Assembly (NCBI GenBank): GCA_932521035.1
Contig: OW051492.1
Coordinates: 10,788,001-10,852,000 of the forward strand
From: Oscheius dolichura
Lineage: Eukaryota; Nematoda; Chromadorea; Rhabditida; Rhabditidae
Direction of reading: 5' to 3'
Length of the DNA: 64,000 nucleotides
Shown piece after piece: positions 30,100 through 41,244 of the stretch. A program made the translations under genes and the position numbers. How positions within the stretch are numbered: the first letter of the stretch is position 1; the number at the start of each line of letters is the position of its first letter. A model generated the notes under the pieces. The model ran no database searches, was not told the DNA's origin, and saw nothing but the letters and a program-made list of their open reading frames with translations.

Positions 30100-30552
30100 T
30101 TACACAAATATAAACATGGAGAACAGGAAAAATACTGAGAAAATCCTTGAATTCGGAGAAAAATTGCATAAATTCGTGTCACAGCAGCACATATTCGTGT
30201 TCTTCTCAGATTTACAGCTGCCGGCCTTGATTCCCTGAAAAATTCGTCGTTTCAATAAAAATGCGGACGTACTCTGGCCAGACATATCAATCCGTCGTCG
30301 TCACAGCCAAAGGACGCAGCTTTTAAAAGGTCAGAATCAGTTGTGGTTCTAAAATTTGAAGTTACAGTATCCTAGCCTCGAAAAAACTCACTTTACGCAT
30401 TTAGCATCCTCCCCGAGGCAGGTTTCAGTGTTATTTTGAGGCGGTTGATATTTACTATCTTGTAGAGAGGCTCCATAATAACATTCTAGACCATTAACTG
30501 GAAATATCGAGAATATAGACAGGAGAATTAGTAAAAACTGGAAGGAATGCAT
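30100..30552 (-). CDS. Ly6/uPAR-like GPI-type protein 5
   Basis: Minus strand, ATG 30552. Signal peptide MHSFQFLLILLSIFSIFPVN then GLECYYGASLQDSKYQPPQN; ETCLGEDAKCVK; TTDSDLLKAASFGCDDDGL then IC; last exon GIKAGSCKSEKNTNMCCCDT then NLCNFSPN and a tail with FSVFFLFSMFIFV. The whole domain with about ten cysteines and a GPI-type tail is present. The YxP and AASFGCD motifs group it with the gene at 29111. Confidence 0.83.
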
Positions 30553-30712
30553 GTTGTGGGGTGAAAAAGAGCGCTTTGAGCCGTTTTATTAGCTAAAAGT
30601 GAAGGAGAATGCACTGATAGCAGCTGGGAAACAAGAAGGAGCGGTGAAGATGAAAGGAAAGGCGTGTAGAGTACGTTTGAAATGGGGAATCTCGAAATAA
30701 CGCTGGCTATAG

Positions 30713-30868
30713 GGCTCGATGCTCGATAGTCTGATCTCCTGCACCCGTAAAGTCTCAGCAGGAGGTTCATCTTTACCCAAAACTGCTACAAAACTGTTAC
30801 GCCTTTATATCTTTGTCTTGCCAAGACTTTACGGGTGCGGGGAGTCGGACTATCGAGTGCCGAGCCGT
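30713..30868. repeat. Palindromic element family A (copy A7)
   Basis: Arms CTGCACCCGTAAAGTCTCAG and CCAAGACTTTACGGGTGCGG; outer arms GCTCGATAGTCTGAT and GTCGGACTATCGAG. Confidence 0.88.
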
Positions 30869-31414
30869 TTATAGAGACAACCTGGCTCTCTTTGGAACTT
30901 TGGATTGCAATTTTACTGATTTTTTGGATAGCTTTGGCTGTGATCAACCTTGGTGAACGATAAATGATTTTAAAAAATGGGTTGAAGTAGAAAAATGAGG
31001 AAAAGGGGGGAAAACAGACGAGTCAGTGGGGTTTCCAGCCTGGTGGCGCCCGGGATAACTTCACCTGCTTTTTTAAAGGCTTACTGGGTTAAAACAGGTC
31101 CATATTATCATTTCAAGGGATGAATTTGGAATAAATGACGGATGGAAAGCTCTAAAACCATAAAATAGCGGTCAAAGATGCACAAAGCAGATAGCACATC
31201 ACAAAAACCAGTGCTACTCCGCCGGCTATCTGCCATTCACTGTTCGCTGTCTTATCACCTCCCGGATCCAAAAAATCACTTCCCAAATCACAAAAAGGCC
31301 GCGATTCCAATCAAATATCAGTCTCACCAGTCTAAAAACAAAATCATAAATGGGAATAGGCCGGCTGGCATCATCTGCTCGTCCGTCCGGCCGCCGCTAT
31401 CAGTCAGTCGTCTA
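30869..31414. other. Intergenic, no gene seen
   Basis: An open frame from 31178 reads into the Ly6-like signal peptide at 31415 but its upstream part is not a recognisable protein; I take 31415 as the start because it opens the signal peptide directly. Confidence 0.4.
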
Positions 31415-31961
31415 ATGCGCTTTGTGTCTCTACTTTTGGCCCTATTCCCTATTGTATTTTGTAGTTTAAACAAGTGCTATAGCGCGGGTACGTTAGCAAT
31501 TATCCTAATGTTTAAAAATAATAAAGAAATTTAGATTCCTACAGTACGAATAAAATGGAACCAGGGAAAATGGACATCGCGCCTTGTTTAGCCAATAATT
31601 CCCTTTGTTTCAAGTAAGTTTCGCAATTTTTTTTACAAATTACCCCTGCAAATAAGCCTGTCAACATCATGCAGCTCCTTTTAGGGAGACGACAAATACA
31701 AAAAGAAACGGTATTATCTATAAATCCAGTATTTTTGGCTGCGACTCGGGTGGAATGTACTGTTTGGAAAATGTGAGTCCATTTTTCGCCTTTTTAAACC
31801 GCTGTTTACAGGGTGTAAACGGTAATAAGTGTAAGAAAAAAGAAGGTGGCCACTTTTGTTGCTGTGATAGTAATCTCTGCAATGGGGCGGCTACAATGTT
31901 CCCGCCAGAAATAGTGACGCTATCAGCCGTGGTCATTTTCAAGCGCCTGCTCTATCTATAG
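31415..31961 (+). CDS. Ly6/uPAR-like GPI-type protein 6
   Basis: Signal peptide MRFVSLLLALFPIVFCS (ATG 31415), then LNKCYSAG; exon 2 TNKMEPGKMDIAPCLANNSL then CFK; exon 3 with SSIFGCDSGGMYCLEN; exon 4 GVNGNKCKKKEGGHFCCCDS then NLCNGAATM and a hydrophobic tail to TAG 31959. All four exons of the usual plan are present. It lies directly upstream of the first TRPM-like gene on the same strand, about 670 bp away. Confidence 0.82.
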
Positions 31962-32626
31962 TAATAAAAATGGAACGCAGATGGCTTGTTGTCCAGGAAA
32001 AAAGAAGCTACATCAAGAAGCAAAAAGGGTATTTGATCTGAAGACGCGTCCACTCTCGACTAGCCGAATTACTTGACCCACAGATGCCCGCCGTCCCTCT
32101 CATGTCACTGCCTCCTACAGCATTTTCACACTGAAGCGGAGGTCTGACGGAAGCGTCAACGAGCGACGACGAACATCTGCTGATATATATATAAGCGCTT
32201 ATCCAAGCGCTGCCGAGATTCTATGGGGGCAGCGGCGAGCTTTTGGGCGCGCCAGGCGCTTTCATTGCTTTCCCTCGCCTTATAAAACAATTTCCACACA
32301 TCCAATTTTTAAGATTTTGATGTCAATCGATAGATCTTGATCTCCTCTTCAAGATAGGCTATAAAAATATAAGAAACTGTTATTTTATAGAGAAGTTATT
32401 CATGAATTGCGGAGAGATATCAGATTCCATGGAAAACAAGACGCGCTTCCTAAATCTCGCATAAAAGGGTAAAATGTCTTTAATTGTAACTAAATAAGTG
32501 TGATTCACCTAAATGCCCTATTCCTAATAAATTTCTCCCCGCGGTCAGAGACAAGTTGACTCCTTTCATCACCATGTTCTGCTGATAAGGGCTGTACTAC
32601 TGCGCCCTTCCTCTTCCTCTCTAGTA
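31962..32626. other. Intergenic; TRPM-like promoter with GATA-type site
   Basis: No additional exons of the TRPM-like gene were found here, which is why its N-terminus is judged short. GCTGATAAGG at 32581, about 46 bp before the ATG, is also present at the same place (36791) before the second TRPM-like gene. Confidence 0.5.
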
Positions 32627-35600
32627 ATGCAGCCGGAAACCATTGAACTCCAACCTTTGTATTCTTCACGCGTTTGTCTTTTACCATTTCCCCCCATAAA
32701 AATAAAGTTCAGAGTGATGAAAGTCGTACCGATGCACCGCGGGCTATTCACACTCGTCTACAGTCCAGGTGGCGCTCCGCCTCGGCGCCCTGTTTTACCA
32801 AACATGACATTCCACATGATTTGAGGCATCTTATTAAAAAGTTACAAGAGCAGGTAAGCCAAAAAATAAAGGAAATACTGTATTTTTAAAGGAAAAAGTC
32901 TTCCCGGATAAGAGATACCGAACCCCGGAAAGCATCCTCCAAAGAATGGACACATTACTGGATCCGATTATTAGCGGCTCCCTTCGTCACATCTACAGTA
33001 CTCCTGCGAATATTCCTTTCGTGGAATTGATCTGCCATGCTTTCTTCCATCAAAGGGTGCATAATGACAGGTTAGTATTCCATTTTTCTCTTTGTGAACT
33101 GGAATTTTCAGTGATAAAGGAGGAGAGCTTCACACGAAGATAGTTGAACCATTGGATCAGTTGTACGGAGTCCTGGTAGCCGCGTACATATCGAATATCA
33201 TGAGAGAAATGGATAACGAGGAGGAGGAATTCAAAATGAACCACAAGTAAGAAGAAAACAGAATTTTTTGGACTTTTATGGCACTCCTTGGGGTTCTTAC
33301 TTGATACGCGGCCATAATAACTGTTTATCATATACCGCTGGAAAGAGCTCTTCGAGATCTACAAGATGTTGTTCTTATCTCCGCTAGAATTAATTTCTGG
33401 CACCTATTTTGGTTAGAAATAGGCCCTATACTAACCCTTCCCAGTAGTCTCAATTGAGTTATCCCCTCCCGAGACTGATCGAGGAGCCCCGCCCCGAAAT
33501 ATTGACTAGAATGGAAGTCCGATAGCTCCTTGGAATCGCCTCACCGAGGTGGTTGCTAAAAACTGGATCTCTTAGCCGTATTCCTTTTTATTCAACAACA
33601 CCATGGCGATTTAGACAAACGGAAGATTTGAATTTTCAACACCTCTTCCAGAAGATCTTCGGGGGCTAGGGGCTTGGAAATGGCCTGTCTGAGCCTGGTT
33701 TTGTGTTTTCCCCACTAAATCTAACCTGGCTAAGAGGATCTGGTAGAGAAATCCACAAAAATGGGGCCGGAATTTTTGAACCATGCGGTTATGACGGTAT
33801 TTCAGGTTTTTCGAAAGGACGGCTTATGAAATCTTCGACGAGATGTACAAAGCCAACAGAAGAAAGCTAGAATATCATATTCTTGCTTATGATTATGAAA
33901 GGAAATTCCGGAGTATGGATGCTTGGGATGAATGGAAGGATAGCTCAAGGGAGCTGCTCTGCGTCGCCTATCGCGGCAAATGTATGGTGAGAAAAGGGAA
34001 AATGACTAGATAATGATACATTTAGAAGTTTTTATCCCATCCAGCTTGCCAAAGTTATATAAAAACCAGGTGGAGACGGAAAAATGTAAGCCTTTATCTA
34101 TTTTTTTCATTCTTGGGGTATTTTTACAGATTGACAAGCTATTTGAGCCGGGAAACAGACACTATCCTTCAAAGACAGCTGAACAAGATCCTAACTTGCC
34201 AACGACATCGGTTGCTGTACCTGTGGCGCCTCCAATTCAAACTGAACACGAAATTCATTGCCCTACAGTGCCACATAGAAGAATACCAGGCCCAACTGCC
34301 CGCCAGAGAATAGAACAGACCTCTACAGCCATTTGGCACTCGGTCATAAGCCCCCAGACGAAATACTTCATCCATATGGTAAGTACACATCTTCCTTTCC
34401 TTTTTATCCATATTTAGATTCTTAATGCCTTTTTCGTGGTTTTATTTGCCTTTATACTTATTGTAAAGCCGTATAGGGCAAAATATGCCAAAGGAGAGAA
34501 CACAGTCCCATTTTTTTGGTCTCATATGTTCACTTACGTAACACTAACCCTCAGTATCGACTTGGTTATGCAATTTATCAAGATACTTTGTATTATGTGC
34601 AATGTGAGTTCATTTTCAAGGGGTAAAAGAGGGAAAATACCGTATTCTTACCAAATAATCGCTCCGGGACCTTTTTTCCGCTCTTTTCGGGCGCAACCAC
34701 ATTTAGGGGCTTAATAAGCGGTAGTCCGTTTCCCTGCACCCGTAAAGTCTCGGCAAGACAAAGGCGTCACAGTTTTGTAACTGTTTTGAATAAAGATGAT
34801 CCTCCTGCCGAGATGTTACGGGTGCAGGGGATCGGACTATCGAGGACTGGGTCCAGGAGCCTTTTTAGTACTGTAACCCTATTTTCAGCCCCGAATCTAC
34901 TGGTGGGATTTCGTCAAGATGCGAAGTCTACGCTCCATTATTCTCCTCTGTACTACAGTATACACCGCCGTCTGGTTGCTTCCCTTCATCCAACTCTCCT
35001 CATTAGTTGGGCTGCTAGCAGGACTATCAGAACTTGTCTATAACACTGCTTTTGTGATCAGTGCTGCCTCCTTGCTCAAATATCTCTCCTTCTTTGAATA
35101 TTTCGGGGCGAAAATTGAACTCCTCAAGAAAATGGTAAGCCTCTCTTCCCTTTTCCGGTAATAACAAGATTTAGGCAAGTTCTATCATCAATTACATGCT
35201 CCTCTTGCTCTTTTTCTGGCTTGTTTACGCAGTGGTTTATTTATCCCTCACTGGTAAGCCTTTTTTCCCAAAAATCAGAAGTTGGCGGGTTCAGAGACGA
35301 CGAAGAACAGGAACGAGACGACTCTCTGGCAATTTTTCGAGAAAGGAGCCTTTGAAATCCTTGGAGAGCCAAAAGACGAGGATCGGGATGGTGTAGTCAA
35401 CAGTTGCAACGGGGTACTGTGGAAAAATATCAATTGGACCCGCCCGGAAGAGGCTAGCTGCCTGTTTCGAAGTACTCTCCTCCCTCCAGTCCTACTGATC
35501 TACATGTTCGTCGCTGCCGTGATGCTCATCAATGTCTTCACCGCTATGCTCTCGTAAATCCTCCTTTCTTTCCAATTTTTATAATTTTATAGCCATGAGT

Positions 35601-36605
35601 ATGAAAAAACACAGGAAAGAAGCAAGAATTACATAAACTTCCACCGTTACCATATGCTAATCAGCTTTGAGTCCAAATTTCTGCTACCTGCTCCATTTAA
35701 CGTCTTGATATTGCTCATATGGGGATATAAACTGGTTGTGGTCACCCTTAACTCTTGTTTTCGGTTTAACATACCCATATTTATGGGCGTTGACCCACAT
35801 AAATGGCTAAATACCCGTAAGTATTGAATTAATGGCTTGGGTTTGCAAATTGGGGTCGATCCGCGATAGTCCAATACCCTGCACCCGTAAAGCCTCGGCA
35901 GCAGAATCATCTTTATTCAAAACTGCTACAAAACTGTAGCGCCGTTATACCTTTGTCTTGCCGAGACTTTACGAGTGCAGGAGATCGGACTGTCGAGGTC
36001 CGAGCCTCAAATTACGACCGCTTTCAGGATCATTTTCCACCCAAAAACTTTAATTTCAGCTCAAGGAATAGGCCCCAAGATTGTACCCAAACTAATAAAT
36101 GAGGGTAGGATCAAAGAACTGGCCAAGAAAGTATTGGAGAGGAAGGGGAAGCACAACTTCGTCAGAACAGTCCAAGACTACGTGCGTCGCCCCTTTTCGA
36201 AATAAATTTATCATTTCTTCAGATAAACAATTGGGAAATGAATAACCAAAGTGCCGACGGGGGAATAGAAGAAGCGGAGAAGATCCTACAAACTGTTATT
36301 CAAAAATTTAGGGAATATCTAACGGCGCAGACTGTAGTGGCCCAGGAAAGGTACAGCGCCTCTTTATTTGGTTATTTTCCCCATTTTTTTAAAGGATTGT
36401 GGCCTGGGAAATGAGTGAAATGGAAAGGAGAAGTACGATAGGCACACCTGCTCCAAATTTACCAGAGAATAACCCGATTAACCCTACTAGGATGAGGCAC
36501 CATTCCGCTGGACAATCTCGAACACGGGCGTCGACGGTTATTGCAATGGGCGATGGAAGTCCCCAGCAGAGAGAAGAAAATCGCAATTCAATTCAATTCT
36601 TTTAA
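32627..36605 (+). CDS. TRPM-like cation channel, short form (copy 1)
   Basis: About 15 exons, roughly 800 residues. N-terminal exons MQPETIELQPLYSSR, HLIKKLQEQ, EKVFPDKRYRTPESILQRMD and DKGGELHTKIVEPLDQLYGV lead to the TRPM pre-membrane signature FLSHPACQSYIKTRWRRKN. Membrane part: S1 after SPQTKYFIHM (ILNAFFVVLFAFILIVKPYR), WSHMFTYVTLTLSIDLVMQF (S2), RIYWWDFVKMRS (S3), S4-S5, pore helix and filter region WQFFEKGAFEILGEPKDEDR, S6 VLLIYMFVAAVMLINVFTAM. After S6 comes the TRPM-box region EKTQERSKNYINFHRYHMLI, then a coiled-coil exon (IEEAEKILQTVIQKFREYLT). The long MHR/SLOG-type N-terminus of TRPM channels is missing. Introns carry repeat C (33327-33760) and two family A elements. Nearest known types: GON-2/GTL/CED-11. 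Confidence 0.78.
33327..33760 (+). repeat. Dispersed repeat C (copy C4), in TRPM-like intron
   Basis: TATCATATACCGCTGGAAAG through CTGGTAGAGAAATCCACAAA. Sits in the intron between the exons ending FKMNHK and starting FFERTAY of the first TRPM-like gene. Confidence 0.85.
34719..34846. repeat. Palindromic element family A (copy A8)
   Basis: Arms CTGCACCCGTAAAGTCTCGG and CCGAGATGTTACGGGTGCAG. In the intron before the S3 exon of TRPM-like copy 1; absent from the same intron of copy 2. Confidence 0.9.
35853..36006. repeat. Palindromic element family A (copy A9)
   Basis: Arms CTGCACCCGTAAAGCCTCGG and CCGAGACTTTACGAGTGCAG. In an intron of the post-S6 region of TRPM-like copy 1; absent from copy 2. 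Confidence 0.9.
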
Positions 36606-36837
36606 TCACAGCTTTATTTTGGCGGTCCTTCTGATGAAAATTACTGTACTACGGGCTTGTTTGAGTCTCTATTTCTTCCTGTCTGCGCTTTGAAAGTCTA
36701 TTATCTTTGAATAAAAAGCGGAAAAGGAAACTGTGTAAATGAATTTCTCCCCCCGATGAGATAATCTTACTTCTTACATCACCACGTTCCGCTGATAAGG
36801 CCCGTTACTATTCCAATCCTTCCCTTCCATTCTCGTA

Positions 36838-39800
36838 ATGCGGCATGAAAACATTGAACTTCAGTCGTTAAATCCTGCACAGGTACGATTATTAATTTAT
36901 TTACCTGATAAAAAAAATGCTTAGAATGACGAAAGTCAAGCAGAGGAACGGCCTAGGAAACTATGCATTTTAGATTTGCTCATTAAGAAATTACAAGACC
37001 AAGTAAGTAGAAATAGACTGATTGAAAAAATGATCTCTTACTCTTAAAGGAAAAAGTTTTTCCGGACAAGATGTATCCAGAAACGGTAGATATCATCAAT
37101 AGGATGGAGATGTTGCTAAAACCAATTATTAGCGGATCTCTTAGTTTCATCTATGATAAGCATATACATTTCGCGACGTTGATTTGTCATGCCTTTTTCC
37201 ATCTGCGGTACAGTGAGAGGTTAATAATATGTTTTCTTCTTGTTGCATGCTGGACACTTTAGTGATAAAGGAGGGGAGCTCCACACGAAGATAGTAGAGC
37301 CATTGGACCAGTTGTACGGCGTTCTGGTAGCTGCTTACATTTCGAATATCATGCAAGAGACGGGTAATGAAGAAGAAGAGTTCGAAATTAATCATAAGTA
37401 TGTTTATATTAGGTCGCGCCATAAGTCAGTGCAATCCAGCGATAACTTTCTTATTTCTGGGCCAAATTCGTTCTGGTAAAGTGCGCTAGATAGTATAACG
37501 TTAGTTCTAACTCTACACAGAAAAATTGGATTTCCAATCGAGACTTTGCCAAAAACCGTTTTTTCGGGATTTCTCGTTTATTTCGCTTGTTCGGGAAAAA
37601 CTTTGTATTAGTGAAAATTCGAGCTTGCCGAGTTACGTCTGCTAGACTTGAAATTATCGAATTTGGCCGAAAGATAAAAGAGTTAGACCGCTTCAAAGAT
37701 GACCACTTTAAGAAACGCTGTTTTTTGAGGATATCGCCTAGCTAAGTGCGAATTTCGGAAATCTGACTTCATATTCGTAAATCTAATTTTTTCCCTATCT
37801 TTTGACTACCCATATGTCGATGTAGCCCGCGATCCTGAAAAGTTACGGACTTTGACCACCTCATCCCGGCGCGTGGGCTTCCTGTTTTCCCATGCACCGT
37901 CGCCTTCTCACCGTTTTTCTACTTTAACTGTGCATAACACGGTTACACAGATGCTCTGGGACAGTTATTTGACCTTCAAAAAATTTGGAATTTTTACGCG
38001 TCCCAGGGGATCTTTTGGCTTTGGGTGAGGTGGTCAAAGTCCGTAACTTTTCAGGATCGCGGGCTACATCGACATATGGGTAGTCAAAAGATAGGGAAAA
38101 AATTAGATTTACGAATATGAAGTCAGATTTCCGAAATTCGCACTTAGCTAGGCGATATGCTCAAAAAACAGCGTTTCTTAAAGTGGTCATCTTTGAAGCG
38201 GTCTAACTCTTTTATCTTTCGGCCAAATTCGATAATTTCAAGTCTAGCAGACGTAACTCGGCAAGCTCGAATTTTCACTAATACAAAGTTTTTCACGAAC
38301 AAGCGAAATAAACGAGAAATCCCGAAAAAACGGTTTTTGGCAAAGTTTGAAACGGCCGCCAAAATGTTCTGGTCTCGATTGGAAATCCAATTTTTCTGTG
38401 TAGAGTTAGAACTAACGTCATACTATCTAGCGCACTTTATCAGAACGAATTTGGCCCAGAAATAAGAAAGTTATCGCTGGGATTGCACTGACTTATGGCG
38501 CAAGCTAATATTTGAACTTTCTGCTTTTGAAGAGAAATTTTCATATGAATTATGCTTTTTAGATTCTTCGAAACGACTGCTTATGAAATATTTAACGATA
38601 TGTATAAAATAAACAAGAAGAAATTAGAATATCATATTCTTGCTTACGATTATGAGAGCAACTTTCGAAAAAAAAAAAGTGATGAATGGAAGGATAATTC
38701 GAGAGAGCTTCTTTGTGTAGCTTATCGCGGAAAGTGCATGGTGAGAAAAGGAAAAATGACTAGATAATGATACCTTTAGAAGTTTTTATCCCATCCAGCT
38801 TGCCAAAATTACATAGAAACCCGATGGAGAAGAAAGAATGTAAGCCTTATTCAGCTGGGATTTAACGTTTTTTTAGATTGAAGATCTTTTTGAACCTGGA
38901 AATAAGATAGATCCTCCGAGAGATGAGACTACCCCGCACGTAGCATCGTCCCCTAGAGAGACGAGACCTCCCTCACCAGCAGTTAATCGTGTCAGACGGG
39001 TCTATGTTGCTGTGACAGCGGCTCTTTCTTGGCATAACATAAAACTAAAAGGCATATCAATCGGGCAGTTTCTCATCAGTCCTCGAACTAAATTTATGAT
39101 CCATTTTGTAAGAAAATCGTTTTTTTTTCGAATATTTCTGTTGCAGTTACTGACTTCTCTCTTTGTCGCTCTATTCGCACTTGTTATTCTTGAGAAACCA
39201 TATCGGAAAAAATACTCAAAAGAAAAGTCAATGTGGGACCATGTGTTTACCTACGTATGGGTAACGATGTCTATCGACATTGTATTGCAATTAATCAAGT
39301 TACTAGCCATTTCGAGAAAAGTGAGTTTCATAGTTCTTCTCACATATGCATTGTATACTCTCTGTATATTGCAGCCACGAACGTATTGGTGGGATTTTGC
39401 TAGGATGCGAGGTGCACGAGCGTTTATTATCTTCATTACTACATGCTACACGATAGTTTCAATAACACCTGCGGTCGAATGGTGGCCACAATCAGTTGGC
39501 CTTTTTGCAGGGCTCTCGGAACTCGTTTATAATACGGCTTTTGTGCTAAGTGCAGTATCACTGCTCAAATATTTGTCATTCTATAGCTATTTCGGTGATA
39601 AAATTCAACTCATCAAGAAAATGGTACGTTCAACTGTTTTCCATCAAAGTAATAAGCGTTAGGCCTTTTCCATTATTAAATACATACTGCTGCCAATGTT
39701 TTTTTGGTTAATTTATGCACTTGTATATATGTCCTTAACTGGTACGTTTCCTGTTCAATCAAAGATGTGATGATAGAGACATACAACGATAATAAGGAAT

Positions 39801-41014
39801 TATTTTGGTGGAAGCTTTATGACAAAGGAGCTTTCGAAATGCTCGGCGAGCCAAAAGATGATGATCGAGACGGAAACATTAATAGCTGCGCTGGTATTCT
39901 TGCGCGTAACATAAATTGGACCCTTCCGGAAGAGGTTAGCTGTCTTTTTCGAAGCACTCTCCTCCCTCCCGCCCTGTTGATCTATATGTTTGTTGGTGCT
40001 GTGATGCTTATTAACGTTTTCACAGCCATGCTTTCGTAAGTTTTAATTTGTTTAAAGGAACCCTGAGGGGCCTGCCGCCGAGTGCGCTCGTAAGCATCTG
40101 CGCGCGCATTTGAATATTGAACGCGCCTTCCATTTTTGCTCGATTTTTAATTTTCAAGGACTAATTTGATATTGTTTTTTATAAGCAAATGAAAGCACGA
40201 CAACAAATTACTAGAAAAATATGTAAAAATAAGAAAAAAATAGGTTAAAATGGTAGACATATTGAAAAATCAAACGCGCGCCGGCGCTTACTGGTGCACT
40301 CGGCGGCAGGTCCCTCGGGGTTGCTTTAATTCGAAAGATGATTGATATTTTAGGCACGAATACGAGAAGAGTCAAGAAGAAAGTAAAAATTACATAAATT
40401 TTAATCGGTATCATATGCTGATAAGTTTTGAATCGAAATTTCTTCTCCCTGCTCCGTTCAGCGGTATAGTATTGGTTATTCTTCTTATCAAAGCTATTCA
40501 TATACCCATATGGAAGTCCATTGACCCGTGCAAATGGTTGAAAACACGTACGTTTCTAATTTTTATATAACTGTGCTATGAAATGATTTAAATATCATTT
40601 TTCCAGCGAGAGGGATAGGCCCAAAGAATGTGCCTGTACTTGTTAATAAGGATAAAATTAGAGAACTTGCTAAAACTGTTTTGGAGAGCAAAGGAAGAAA
40701 TAACTTTGTAAAGACAGTGCAGGACTATGTGAGCGAAATTTTTTCAAGAACTACGCTCTCTTTTTTTTAGCTGAGCAATTGGGAACAGACTACTCCTAGT
40801 GCGAACGGATCTATTAAAGAGACGGTAGAGATTCTGAAGAATGTCATCGAAAAATTCACGCAATATCTCACAGCACAAGCTGCAGCAGCTCAAGGGAGGT
40901 GGGGCTTTCCTTGTTATAGTATAATTCTTCCATGTTTCCAGGATAATAACTTATGAAGAAGCTGAAATAGAAAGAAGAAGTACTGTAGGAACTTCTGTTC
41001 CTAATGAGTGCTAG
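36838..41014 (+). CDS. TRPM-like cation channel, short form (copy 2)
   Basis: Tandem paralogue of 32627-36605 with the same exon plan from ATG 36838 (MRHENIELQSLNPAQ). Matching exons include EKVFPDKMYPETVDIINRME, FLSHPACQNYIETRWRRKN, FVALFALVILEKPYRKKYSK (S1), pore WKLYDKGAFEMLGEPKDDDR, S6 ALLIYMFVGAVMLINVFTAM and coiled coil IKETVEILKNVIEKFTQYLT. The last exon stops at 41012-41014 after STVGTSVPNEC, about 45 residues before copy 1; an out-of-frame match to the longer tail (RSSTSIPVADESSQTGE) continues to about 41140, suggesting a frameshift shortened it. One intron holds a 1.09-kb foldback, another a 0.27-kb foldback. A plasma-membrane tetrameric channel is expected by family. Confidence 0.77.
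37415..38501. repeat. 1.09-kb foldback element in TRPM-like intron
   Basis: Left arm from GCGCCATAAGTCAGTGCAAT to about 37868 (GACTTTGACCACCTCA) is the near-exact complement of about 38023-38501 (TGAGGTGGTCAAAGTC to ATTGCACTGACTTATGGCGC). Arms are about 455 and 480 bp with a loop of about 150 bp. The right arm has about 26 extra bases around 38348 (GGCCGCCAAAATG). It occupies the same intron as repeat C in copy 1. Open frames in both arms mirror one another and are not genes. Confidence 0.93.
40055..40325. repeat. GC-tipped foldback in TRPM-like intron
   Basis: AACCCTGAGGGGCCTGCCGC ... GAGTGC at the left pairs with GCACTCGGCGGCAGGTCCCT ... GGGGTTG at the right, with an A/T-rich centre. In the intron after the S6 exon of copy 2. 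Confidence 0.82.
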
Positions 41015-41244
41015 TAGGAGTGGGCACAGCTCTGGGTAGCTTCGAAAACGATCATCGACTTCGATTCCAGTGGCAGATGAGAGCTCCCAGACTGGAGAAA
41101 CTTCACTTTCTCCTATTGTTTCTCATAAGAAGGCCGACTTTTATTAAAGCTTTATTTTTTCATTTCCCTTGATGAAATCCTGCCAAGACGCAAATTATTC
41201 CGTTTACATAGGAAAATTCTTTATAATTCCAAAAATAAACAATA

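Noticed and set aside
37451-38465. Two mirrored open frames, including RSNSFIFRPNSIISSLADVT
   Set aside because: They are the two arms of the 1.09-kb foldback read on opposite strands; no transposase motif and no conservation outside the repeat.
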